From CACIIZ01 sp045565285 (lineage in GTDB: Bacteria; Pseudomonadota; Alphaproteobacteria; Rhodobacterales; Rhodobacteraceae): 64,000 nucleotides of DNA. The stretch spans positions 1 through 64,000 of the forward strand of contig JBJLFR010000024.1 in NCBI GenBank assembly GCA_045565285.1. The letters run 5' to 3'. Positions 29,256 to 36,561 of the stretch are shown piece by piece. Under the pieces are notes generated by a model that saw only the letters and a program-made list of their open reading frames with translations, had not been told where the DNA came from and ran no database searches. Every line of letters begins with the position of its first letter. Positions within the stretch are counted from its first letter, which is position 1. The position numbers were made by a program, and so were the translations under genes.

Positions 29256-29582
29256 ATGAAAAATCCGGTAAATTTAACAGATAAAGCAATAAATAAAATT
29301 AAAGAACTTACTGTTAATTCACAAAAATTTGCATTACGCCTTGATTTAAAAAAAGGGGGATGTGCAGGTATGGAATACTTTATGGAATATGTTGATAAAG
29401 TAGAAAAAAATGAAGAAGTAATTGATTTTAATGGTGCAAAAGTAATCATTGCACCACTTGCCCAAATGTATCTTTTTGGCACAACAATAGACTATGAAGA
29501 TGGGATACTTGAATCTGGATTTAAATTCAGTAATCCAAATGTTACAGAGTCATGCGGATGTGGTGAATCTATAAAATTCTAA
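29256..29582 (+). CDS. A-type iron-sulfur carrier (SufA/IscA/ErpA family)
   Basis: An A-type carrier that passes Fe-S clusters to target enzymes. The 108 residues have the three conserved cysteines in GGCAG (about residue 36) and SCGCGES near the C-terminus. It forms a pair with the upstream SufT-like gene; in many Alphaproteobacteria this pair closes the suf operon. SufA is therefore more likely than IscA, but sequence alone does not decide it. Confidence 0.92.
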   Translation: MKNPVNLTDKAINKIKELTVNSQKFALRLDLKKGGCAGMEYFMEYVDKVEKNEEVIDFNGAKVIIAPLAQMYLFGTTIDYEDGILESGFKFSNPNVTESCGCGESIKF

Positions 29583-29669
29583 TCTAATTTTACTCTTGAC
29601 ATTATATTTCTTTTATATTTTTGACTATAATTTTTTTGAGAAGATAATTGGTATATAGATGGAGAGAAA

Positions 29670-30416
29670 ATGAATAATAGAAAATATTTGATAGCAGGAA
29701 ATTGGAAAATGAATGGAACTTTAGATTCCATTAAAGAAATTTCTAAAATAGACCAACAAAGCGGAGATTATGAAAATGATATAGCTCTTTGTATCCCAAA
29801 TACTATTATTAATAAAGTAAGAGAAACATTATCTAATAAGAGATTAATTATAGGAGCACAAGATTGTCATCATAAAGAAAGTGGGGCATATACTGGTGAT
29901 GTTTCAGCAAAAATGCTTAAAGATGCTGGCGCTAAAATTATTATTGTAGGACATTCGGAAAGAAGACAATCTTACAATGAAACAAGTGAAATAATAAATA
30001 AAAAAGCATCTTCGGTAATAAGTGTTGGGTTGCAAACAATAATTTGTGTAGGAGAAACTGAGGAAGAAAAAAACAAAGGTTTAACTAATGAAATAGTTTG
30101 TACACAGCTTAAAAATTCAATGCCATCAATTTCTATAGATACCAATACTATAGTAGCTTATGAACCAATTTGGGCGATTGGAACAGGTAGAATACCAAGT
30201 CTTGTAGAAATTCAAACTGTTCATAAGGAACTCAGATCATTAATTTCTAAAATTAAAGGAATAGAAACTGCAAATAAAATGAGGATTTTATATGGAGGTT
30301 CTGTTAAACAAACAAATGCAAAGGATATTTTTACTTTAGAAGATGTAGACGGTGCACTTGTAGGTGGAGCTTCTTTAAAATCAGAGGAGTTTATAGGAAT
30401 TGCAAATCTGTGTTAG
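29670..30416 (+). CDS. tpiA: Triosephosphate isomerase
   Basis: Interconverts dihydroxyacetone phosphate and glyceraldehyde 3-phosphate. The 248 residues include GNWKMN with the catalytic Lys, VGHSERR with the catalytic His, AYEPIWAIGTG with the catalytic Glu, and the phosphate-binding YGGSVK and GGASL. A GGAGAG ribosome binding site precedes the ATG, and TTGACA (29596-29601) and TATAAT (29626-29631) lie upstream, though their 24-bp spacing is too wide for one promoter. It converges on the MttB-family gene with three bases between stops. Confidence 0.96.
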   Translation: MNNRKYLIAGNWKMNGTLDSIKEISKIDQQSGDYENDIALCIPNTIINKVRETLSNKRLIIGAQDCHHKESGAYTGDVSAKMLKDAGAKIIIVGHSERRQSYNETSEIINKKASSVISVGLQTIICVGETEEEKNKGLTNEIVCTQLKNSMPSISIDTNTIVAYEPIWAIGTGRIPSLVEIQTVHKELRSLISKIKGIETANKMRILYGGSVKQTNAKDIFTLEDVDGALVGGASLKSEEFIGIANLC

Positions 30417-30419
30417 TTT

Positions 30420-31955
30420 TCAAACAAAAGAATCAGGCATAGATTTTTTTTTATTTTTAATAAAATCTCTCAATTCTTCTTCAATTGAAACATCCAGTTC
30501 TGGTTTTAAATAATTATCAAGTAATAATTTGACTCTCCTACTAGCATTAGAAGTGGTATCTTTTCCACCTTCTTCTTGCCAAGTTTCAAATGGCTTATAA
30601 TCAAAAATTTCACTACGCCAAAAGGCATTTTCAAAATTTAATTGTGTATGATTACAACCCAAAAAATGTCCGGAGGGGCCAACTTCCTCTAATGCATCAA
30701 TAGCTAAACCATTAGCTGAAATATCAACACCTGAGCTCAATTTGTGCAATGCCCCTAGTTGATCAGCATCAATAACAAATTTTTCAAAACTTGAAACCAA
30801 TCCACCTTCTAACCAACCACATGAGTGAAGCATAAAATTTACACCACCATGTAAAGCGGCCTGAAGCGTATTTGCACTTTCATAAGCTGACTGTGCATCT
30901 GTTAATTTTGAGCCACAAAGTGCCCCGCCTGAACGAAATGGCAAGCCCAATCTTCTAGCTAATTGACCTGCTCCATATAGAATTTTACTGGCTTCAGGGG
31001 TTCCAAAGGTTGGGGCTCCCGAATTCATATCTATGGATGTAACAAATGCTCCAAAAATGACTGGCGCTCCTGGATTTAGCAATTGAGAGTAAGCAACGCC
31101 CGAAAGAACTTCTGCTAAAACTTGGACTAAAGTTCCTGCAACTGAAACTGGTGACATAGCGCCACCAACTATAAAAGGTGATATAATGCAAGCCTGGTTA
31201 TTAGAAACATACTCTTCTAACGCTCCCATCATGATAGAATCAAATGTAAGAGGTGAATTGATATTAATTAAACTAGTTAAAACAGTATTTTTATTTACAA
31301 AATCCTCTCCAAAAAGAATCTTTACCATATCAACACTATCCTTAGCTCTTTCAGGATCAGTAACAGAGCCCATAAAAGGCTTATCAGAATATAGAATATG
31401 AGAAAATAACATGTCGAGATGTCTTTTATTCACAGGAATATCTGTAGGTTCGCATAAGGTACCACCGGAGTGATGTAACCATTTAGACATATAGCCTAAT
31501 TTCACAAATTTTTCAAAATCAGAAATAGTTGCATATCTTCTACCCTTTTCGTTGTCTCTAACAAATGGTGGTCCATAAACTGGTGCTAGCACCAAACTTC
31601 TTCCCCCTATTTCAACGGTTCTTTTGGAATTCCTAGCGTGTTGGATTATTCTACTAGGTGCTGTGGAACATAATTTCTTTGCTAAACCTTTTGGGATTCT
31701 TACTAGCTCACCTGATACATCAGCACCAGCATTCTTCCATAGTTTAAGTGCATTCGGGTTATCTAAAAATTTGACCCCAATATTTTCTAATATTTCTTCT
31801 GCCTTTTCTTCAATTACTTCAATGGACTCTAAATTCATTATCTCGAAATTAGGAATATTTCTTTCAATATATTTGGCTGTATCAATTACAAGATTTGTTC
31901 TTGCAGCCCTTCTTGCTGATTGTCCTCCTGCTCCACGCACTCTTCTACTTGCCAT
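30420..31955 (-). CDS. Trimethylamine methyltransferase (MttB) family protein, non-pyrrolysine
   Basis: MttB-family proteins move a methyl group from a quaternary or tertiary amine to a corrinoid protein. The 511 residues show a basic N-terminus (MASRRVRGAGGQSARRAARTN), the family's VEIGGRSLVLAPVYGPPFV region and a TIM-barrel body ending around GPSGHFLGCNHTQ. There is no in-frame TAG, so it is of the non-pyrrolysine type, as in glycine betaine methyltransferase MtgB. Marine Alphaproteobacteria carry many such paralogs. No corrinoid protein or reactivase is in the window. Substrate unknown. Confidence 0.88.
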   Translation of the reverse strand: MASRRVRGAGGQSARRAARTNLVIDTAKYIERNIPNFEIMNLESIEVIEEKAEEILENIGVKFLDNPNALKLWKNAGADVSGELVRIPKGLAKKLCSTAPSRIIQHARNSKRTVEIGGRSLVLAPVYGPPFVRDNEKGRRYATISDFEKFVKLGYMSKWLHHSGGTLCEPTDIPVNKRHLDMLFSHILYSDKPFMGSVTDPERAKDSVDMVKILFGEDFVNKNTVLTSLININSPLTFDSIMMGALEEYVSNNQACIISPFIVGGAMSPVSVAGTLVQVLAEVLSGVAYSQLLNPGAPVIFGAFVTSIDMNSGAPTFGTPEASKILYGAGQLARRLGLPFRSGGALCGSKLTDAQSAYESANTLQAALHGGVNFMLHSCGWLEGGLVSSFEKFVIDADQLGALHKLSSGVDISANGLAIDALEEVGPSGHFLGCNHTQLNFENAFWRSEIFDYKPFETWQEEGGKDTTSNASRRVKLLLDNYLKPELDVSIEEELRDFIKNKKKSMPDSFV

Positions 31956-32063
31956 ATTACAACCTTTTATAATTCATTAATAAAATATTTATAAAAATGA
32001 ATGAAAATATTTAAAATTTGATTTAAGTTAATTATTAAAATTACCTACTTATAAATTTCATAA

Positions 32064-32069
32064 TATAAT
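32064..32069 (+). promoter_or_regulatory. Candidate -10 element upstream of guaA
   Basis: A perfect TATAAT lies 47 bases before the guaA ATG. The -35 region at 17 bp (TTACCT) is weak. Transcription from here would start near 32076 and include the palindrome at 32085-32107 in the leader. Confidence 0.35.
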
Positions 32070-32084
32070 TTTAGAGTAACTTGC

Positions 32085-32107
32085 AATATTATTTTTAAAA
32101 TAATATT
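32085..32107 (+). promoter_or_regulatory. 23-bp perfect palindrome in the guaA leader
   Basis: Eleven-base arms (AATATTATTTT and AAAATAATATT) flank a single T. The palindrome ends eight bases before the guaA ATG, so it covers the place of the ribosome binding site. It could be a protein-binding operator or an RNA hairpin. All bases are A or T, so chance is not negligible in this genome. Confidence 0.35.
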
Positions 32108-32115
32108 AGTCGAGT

Positions 32116-33675
32116 ATGAAAAATTTTAAACATCAATTACTTCTTATTATTGATTTTGGAAGTCAAGTTACTAAACTCATAGCAAGAAGGCTGCGAGAAA
32201 AAAATATTTATTGTGAAATACATCCTTTTCAGAATATTTCAGAATTATTTTTAAAAAATCTTTCACCAAAAGCAATTATATTATCAGGTGGCCCTAAAAG
32301 TGTTAACGACCATGCCAGTCCAAAAGTAACCTCAGTTATTTATGAATTAGGAATACCTATACTTGGTATTTGTTATGGACAACAACTCATGATGCATCAG
32401 CTCGGTGGAAAAGTAGAGAATAGCAAATTTTCATCCGAATTTGGAAGAGCTTTTCTAAAATTTAAAAAAGAAACAAGATTACTAGAAGGGTGGTTTAATG
32501 AATATCAAGAAGTTGTTTGGATGAGTCATGGAGATCATGTTTCAAAAATAGCTCCTGGATTTGAAGTATATGCTACCTCTCCAAATGCGCCTCACGCTAT
32601 AGTAGCAGATACAAAAAGAAATTTTTATGGTGTGCAATTTCATCCTGAAGTATATCATACCCCTAAAGGTACTATCCTTTTTGAAAACTTTTTAAAAATT
32701 GCGGGTTTTAGCGGAGACTGGACGATGCAAACTTATCAAAAAAAAATGATTAATAGCATTAAAGAAATTATAACAAAAGATAAAGTAATTTGTGGTATTT
32801 CAGGGGGTGTTGACAGTACAGTAACCGCTGTTTTACTGCATAAAGCCATTAATAAAAAGCTAACATGTATTTTCGTTAATCATGGCTTCCTTAGAAAGGA
32901 TGAAGAAAAAGAAGTTTTAGAAATGTTTAAAAATGATATAAAAATACCCTTAATCTATGCCGATGAGAGGGACCTTTTTATGAAGGCGCTAAAAGGTGTA
33001 ACTGACCCAGAAATAAAAAGAAAAAAAATGGGTAAACTTTTTATAGATGTTTTTCAGAAATATGCAAAAAAAACTAAAAATGTGAAATTTTTAGGGCAAG
33101 GGACTTTATATCCCGATGTTATTGAAAGTGTGAATATTAATGGAGGAGTTTCTGAGACTATAAAATCTCACCATAATGTGGGTGGATTACCAAAAAAAAT
33201 GGGGTTGAAATTAATTGAACCCTTAAGAGATCTTTTTAAGGATGAAGTAAGAAAATTAGGAAAAGAAATAGGTATAAATGAAATTTTTCTGAATCGTCAT
33301 CCTTTTCCTGGTCCAGGTTTAGTAATTAGATGTCCTGGAGAGATAACTAACCAAAAAATCGAAATATTAAGAGATGTTGATTATATTTTTATCGATCAAA
33401 TAAAAAAATTTGGTTTATATAATGAAATTTGGCAAGCTTTTTCAGTAATTTTACCAGTCAAAACTGTTGGTGTAATGGGAGATAAAAGAACATATGAATT
33501 TGCTTGTACTCTTCGTGCAGTAACATCAATTGATGGAATGACAGCAGACTATTATCCATTTGACCATGAATTTTTAAAAGATACTTCAACCAGAATTATA
33601 AATGAAGTGGGAGGAATTAACAGAGTAACATATGATATAACCTCAAAACCTCCGGGAACTATTGAGTGGGAATAA
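32116..33675 (+). CDS. guaA: GMP synthase (glutamine-hydrolysing)
   Basis: Converts XMP to GMP with glutamine and ATP. The 519 residues have an N-terminal class I glutamine amidotransferase domain with the nucleophile Cys in GICYGQQLM and the His-Glu pair in QFHPEV, then the ATP pyrophosphatase P-loop GISGGVDST, and the C-terminal dimerisation domain ending GTIEWE. Length is normal. It is monocistronic or co-transcribed with the DUF1772-like gene 69 bp downstream. Confidence 0.96.
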   Translation: MKNFKHQLLLIIDFGSQVTKLIARRLREKNIYCEIHPFQNISELFLKNLSPKAIILSGGPKSVNDHASPKVTSVIYELGIPILGICYGQQLMMHQLGGKVENSKFSSEFGRAFLKFKKETRLLEGWFNEYQEVVWMSHGDHVSKIAPGFEVYATSPNAPHAIVADTKRNFYGVQFHPEVYHTPKGTILFENFLKIAGFSGDWTMQTYQKKMINSIKEIITKDKVICGISGGVDSTVTAVLLHKAINKKLTCIFVNHGFLRKDEEKEVLEMFKNDIKIPLIYADERDLFMKALKGVTDPEIKRKKMGKLFIDVFQKYAKKTKNVKFLGQGTLYPDVIESVNINGGVSETIKSHHNVGGLPKKMGLKLIEPLRDLFKDEVRKLGKEIGINEIFLNRHPFPGPGLVIRCPGEITNQKIEILRDVDYIFIDQIKKFGLYNEIWQAFSVILPVKTVGVMGDKRTYEFACTLRAVTSIDGMTADYYPFDHEFLKDTSTRIINEVGGINRVTYDITSKPPGTIEWE

Positions 33676-33744
33676 ATGTTTTATTTCAATATCTTATAAA
33701 GATTTCTTAAAATAATTATATTGGAATTGCAAGGATAAAATAAA

Positions 33745-34239
33745 ATGGACGTGTTGGATATCTCTTTAATCTTATCTATCCTATCTTGTAGTTTAGTCGG
33801 TGGGTTCATTTTTACATATGCAATTGTTGTTATGCCAGGCTTATCAAACCTTAATGATAAAGACTTTCTAAGAGCATTTCAGGTGACAGACGCCGTAATA
33901 CAGAATAATCAACCACTCTTCATGTTTACTTGGATAGGCTCTATTTTGTCTGTGTTAGCTACGATATTAGTTTCATTGGTAAGTATTAGGTTTGCAGAGG
34001 GTTGGTTAATAGTTTTAGTTGCTTTTGTTTATTTATTAGGAGTGCAAGGCATAACAATGGCAATCCATATCCCCCTAAATAACCATATTCAGAGTATTAA
34101 AATTGAAAATCTGAATGATGAGGCATTAGCTGATGAACGCTTAAAATTTGAAACAAAATGGAATTTCTTTAATTATATTCGAACAAGTATCGCCATTTCT
34201 GTTAGCGCGTTACTGCTTATAATTTTAACAATACGATAA
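33745..34239 (+). CDS. DUF1772-like (anthrone oxygenase family) membrane protein
   Basis: A 164-residue membrane protein with four predicted helices (about residues 5-30, 55-80, 85-110 and 140-162) and the family pattern NNQPLFMFTW and AIHIPLNNHIQ, followed by a W-N-x-x-N-x-x-R-T motif before the last helix (KWNFFNYIRTSIA). This layout matches DUF1772, whose role in bacteria is unknown. AAGGA precedes the ATG. A decayed second copy of its last 63 codons lies at 37563-37753. Confidence 0.8.
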   Translation: MDVLDISLILSILSCSLVGGFIFTYAIVVMPGLSNLNDKDFLRAFQVTDAVIQNNQPLFMFTWIGSILSVLATILVSLVSIRFAEGWLIVLVAFVYLLGVQGITMAIHIPLNNHIQSIKIENLNDEALADERLKFETKWNFFNYIRTSIAISVSALLLIILTIR

Positions 34240-34345
34240 ATTAAACTTTCTGATAAATTAAAAACTTACAAATTAGTTGCAAAGTATTTTTAAATAACTG
34301 TATTTAAATGATAAATTGGGCTAGGGCGATTGAGTGGGAGTAGTC
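34060..34345 (+). repeat. Segmental repeat, copy 1 (3' end of the DUF1772 gene plus downstream flank)
   Basis: This segment aligns, almost without gaps, to 37574-37858. The longest identical block is 34 bp (34155-34188 and 37669-37702), and a 22-bp block also matches in the non-coding flank (AAAGTATTTTTAAATAACTGTA). Because both coding and flanking DNA are shared, this is a DNA duplication and not only a gene family relation. Confidence 0.85.
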
Positions 34346-34698
34346 TATGAAAATAATATGTAATAAAATCAATAATTTACAATAATAATTGACTTTCCAA
34401 GTAGTTTCCTAGTTCAATAAAATCAATAACTTATTAGTTGGAGTTTCCAACTGAGGATACTATTGAAAAGAATGATCTATTTAAAATAAAGTTGTTTTCA
34501 ATCAATTAGTTAGGTTCATTTTGGAGTTTCCAACTACTTGGAAAGCACTTGGAAGCTACTTTGTTCAATTATTAAATTTTTTCTAAATTATTTTAACATT
34601 AAAAATTAACAAAATATGAAAAAAATATCCTCTTTTTTATAGATTAGAAAATAATTAGAGGTATGGGTAAACCCTAATCCGATAACTATATCAGAACC
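34240..34698. other. Intergenic stretch with short repeats, no gene seen
   Basis: About 460 bp between the DUF1772 gene and the zinc-ribbon microprotein gene. It holds the downstream flank of the segmental repeat, a copy of ATTGAGTGGGA (also at the guaA stop and near 37427), several TTTCCAA motifs in both orientations and a 14-bp inverted repeat. No open frame with a ribosome binding site was found. Confidence 0.6.
34393..34545. repeat. Inverted repeat with 14-bp arms; one arm recurs near 37362
   Basis: CTTTCCAAGTAGTT at 34393-34406 is exactly inverted as AACTACTTGGAAAG at 34532-34545. The 16-base string TTTCCAAGTAGTTTCC (34394-34409) recurs directly at 37362-37377, and both copies are followed within about 40 bases by AATCAATAACTTA. 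GGAGTTTCCAAC also occurs twice inside the spacer region. No transposase is linked. Confidence 0.65.
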
Positions 34699-34878
34699 AT
34701 GAGAATCCGAACCAAAGAATGTTTTAATTGCAATAACCAGAAAGAAGTTCTTTTTCGTTGCAGATATGATGAATTGAAAGATTGGGTTTTTCTTTGTGGA
34801 ACTTGTCTTACCAAAATTAAAACTCAATATGAGAATACATATCAATATGGCGGAACTTGGAAGAGTAAGAAAAACTAA
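34699..34878 (+). CDS. Small zinc-ribbon-like protein, 59 residues
   Basis: An open frame of 60 codons that starts MRIRTKECFNC and has two Cys pairs, CFNC and CGTC (about residues 8-11 and 33-36), spaced as in a treble-clef or zinc-ribbon fold. Between and after them are KDWVFLC and the terminal YGGTWKSKKN. I believe similar CxxC-CxxC-YGGTWK microproteins occur in other marine bacteria, but cannot confirm. The Cys pairs, codon use and composition argue for a real gene. The minus-strand ORF across it (34606-34845) lacks such features. Function unknown; binding of nucleic acid or a protein is possible. Confidence 0.7.
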   Translation: MRIRTKECFNCNNQKEVLFRCRYDELKDWVFLCGTCLTKIKTQYENTYQYGGTWKSKKN

Positions 34879-34923
34879 GTTTTTCTAATGCGTTTACTTT
34901 CTTAACTTTATTTAAAACGACAT

Positions 34924-35160
34924 TTACTTACTTTTAAACTTTTCAATAATTCCCATTCTGAACAAGACCTGCCTAGTTAGAAAGAACATTGTGAAAAACA
35001 TAATTGCATCTACTAAAATCCAAATTAATAGATTTATGTTACCACTATCTGTAATTCCAAATACATAAGGAAGTATAATTGGGTCACCAACAAGCCATAG
35101 GAATAGAAATGCAATAAATATTGGTATCCCTCTTCTATAAAATTTTGTTGTACTAAACAT
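34924..35160 (-). CDS. Small hypothetical membrane protein, 78 residues
   Basis: The product has two hydrophobic helices (about residues 12-34 and 43-60) and a basic C-terminal end (LTRQVLFRMGIIEKFKSK). Not recognised. It starts two bases after the stop of the 82-residue gene, so the two probably form an operon and may work together. Confidence 0.55.
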   Translation of the reverse strand: MFSTTKFYRRGIPIFIAFLFLWLVGDPIILPYVFGITDSGNINLLIWILVDAIMFFTMFFLTRQVLFRMGIIEKFKSK

Positions 35161-35162
35161 AT

Positions 35163-35411
35163 CTAATGTTTCCAGACTTTCTTTACTTTATCTACAATGA
35201 GTTCCTGTCTTGCAACTTTACTAATCATATCTTCTGGAGATTCTACAAAACTTTCTGGATTGGTTTTAAAATAATTATGCACTAAATCTTGAACTTGTTT
35301 CTCATTTTCTGCTTCAATAACTATCCCTTCATGTTTCGTAATCATGGTCGCATCTGCCATTAAGAAGTTCACATGATAGTTAATCTGAAACTCTGATTTC
35401 CAGTTATTCAT
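35163..35411 (-). CDS. Small hypothetical protein, 82 residues
   Basis: A soluble, mixed-charge product with a beta-alpha pattern (IVIEAENEKQVQDLVHNYFK) and no Cys or membrane helix. The middle resembles the small ferredoxin-like alpha-beta fold in layout only. It is first in a two-gene operon with the membrane protein. An inverted repeat at 35457-35484 lies 46 bp upstream of its start. Confidence 0.55.
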   Translation of the reverse strand: MNNWKSEFQINYHVNFLMADATMITKHEGIVIEAENEKQVQDLVHNYFKTNPESFVESPEDMISKVARQELIVDKVKKVWKH

Positions 35412-35456
35412 TCGTAATTCTCATTTAATGCATTTAAATCCTATTTACTGCTCGAA

Positions 35457-35484
35457 ATTCACATAACAGGAACCAAATGTGAAT
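35457..35484. promoter_or_regulatory. Inverted repeat, candidate operator or hairpin
   Basis: ATTCACAT (35457-35464) and ATGTGAAT (35477-35484) are perfect inverted arms with a 12-base centre. It lies 46-73 bp upstream of the 82-residue gene. GATTCACATTATTC near 35798, upstream of the 123-residue gene, repeats one arm. A shared regulator for the two small-gene units is possible. Confidence 0.35.
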
Positions 35485-35517
35485 CAGATAGGACAAATTA
35501 ATCATAACACCCTCCTT

Positions 35518-35699
35518 AAAACTGACGAAGAGTTGATTGCACTTCCCTAATAAAAAATTATCGGTGAGGTCTATTCTTTGATTTAATCTTTACAGGTTTC
35601 AAATGCATTTCTTGAACTTGCGTATGTAATACCAAAGTAAAGAATAATTGAATTACATAATTGGTTATAAAATAAATTGTTTTCATGACATTTATATAA
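35518..35699. repeat. Dispersed direct repeat A, copy 1
   Basis: Aligns without large gaps to 37094-37274. Identity is highest at the ends: AAAACTGACGAAGA at the left, and a 41-base identical block at 35546-35586 (37122-37162 in the other copy). The middle is diverged. It contains the 42-residue ORF on the minus strand. A degenerate scrap of the block (TTATCGGTGAGATG) is near 36696. Confidence 0.8.
35558..35686 (-). CDS. Putative 42-residue microprotein, copy 1
   Basis: The 43-codon frame aligns with the frame at 37134-37262 with no gap: 28 of 42 residues are identical, seven codons differ only silently, and several changes are conservative (Ile/Val). The product starts MKTIYFITNYVIQL, a hydrophobic N-terminal half, and ends in a basic LKPVKIKSKNRPHR tail that is fully conserved apart from one Ile/Val. 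No ribosome binding site is visible, and the strongest DNA conservation extends past the stop, so a non-coding reason for conservation is also possible. Confidence 0.4.
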   Translation of the reverse strand: MKTIYFITNYVIQLFFTLVLHTQVQEMHLKPVKIKSKNRPHR

Positions 35700-35854
35700 G
35701 ATTGATTATGAATATTAAAAGAATATGCACAATCTTTAATCCATTTTACTTCAAACCTTACAACTTACATCTAATATCCTTGATTATGGTTGAATTCGGA
35801 TTCACATTATTCTTAAGTTAATTGATATAGATAGTAATTTTAAAGGAGTGAAAT

Positions 35855-36226
35855 ATGTCAGAAATCAAATGTATAAATTTAAGTTATGTTGTTTCATCAG
35901 ATAATGCTGGTGATGTTGAAAACATATTTAGGTCACATGCTTCGTGGATGACAGAATTTTATTCAGAGGAAAATGAAGGCAAAGAGCATTTAATAAGTGC
36001 ATATTTTACAAAGGCAGAAGAATTTGTAGACCCAACAGACCCAACAAAAGGGTTTACTGGAAATATCGTCTTTACAATCAATGAAAAATTTACATCGATG
36101 AAAAGTATTGAACGACATGTTGAAAACGCTTCAAAAAATCAATATTTTGAAAAATTTGCAGAGATTCTTGCTACTTATGGAAAAGCGATTAGTTTAGGAG
36201 GCGACATATATCATTCAATTAGGTGA
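35855..36226 (+). CDS. Hypothetical protein, 123 residues
   Basis: A soluble protein with a strong AAAGGAG ribosome binding site. The pattern of short strands and helices (CINLSYVVSS, SHASWMTEFY, HLISAYFTKAEEF, TGNIVFTINEKFTS, ILATYGKAISLGG) resembles a ferredoxin-like alpha-beta barrel such as the ABM superfamily, but no motif proves it. It is followed 71 bp later by another small gene on the same strand. Confidence 0.65.
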   Translation: MSEIKCINLSYVVSSDNAGDVENIFRSHASWMTEFYSEENEGKEHLISAYFTKAEEFVDPTDPTKGFTGNIVFTINEKFTSMKSIERHVENASKNQYFEKFAEILATYGKAISLGGDIYHSIR

Positions 36227-36297
36227 TTATTAGTCAACAAAAAATTAAAATAACTTAGTTTTTTTAATTCTAAAAATATCAAAAAAAGGAAGAACAG

Positions 36298-36561
36298 ATG
36301 AATATGTGTATTCATGGAACTATTTCTACTGGAGTAGAAACTTTAAGAGCGAGAGTTCAATATAATATGGAACGTGGTGCCAGCGAATTTTGTTCAGAAT
36401 GGACGCTCGCTGATACAGGAAATAATGGTTTTGTATGGTTGGGTGATATTACTGATATGGATGGCATGGGCGCATTTCTTAGTACTGATGAAGAAATCAA
36501 ATGGGACAGAGATAATGGATGTGTTTATAAAATATATACCATGTCCGAAATGTCTGAATAA
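36298..36561 (+). CDS. Hypothetical protein, 87 residues
   Basis: A small acidic product (GFVWLGDITDMDGMGAFL, DEEIKWDRDNGCVYKIY) with a good AGGAAG ribosome binding site. Strand-helix-strand layout suggests a small alpha-beta fold, possibly of the same dimeric barrel type as its upstream neighbour. Not recognised. The frame 36374-36580 over it is a shadow. Confidence 0.6.
   Translation: MNMCIHGTISTGVETLRARVQYNMERGASEFCSEWTLADTGNNGFVWLGDITDMDGMGAFLSTDEEIKWDRDNGCVYKIYTMSEMSE

Noticed and set aside
29596..29631. Promoter TTGACA/TATAAT before tpiA
   Set aside because: The two hexamers are 24 bp apart, too far for one sigma-70 promoter, so they were not listed as a promoter.
30420..31955. Pyrrolysine-containing methyltransferase
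   Set aside because: The frame has no internal TAG, so it is a non-pyrrolysine MttB-family member.
34606..34845. Minus-strand ORF of 79 residues over the zinc-ribbon frame
   Set aside because: The plus-strand frame has four ordered Cys and a coherent small-protein layout; the minus-strand product is low-complexity and fits an antisense shadow.
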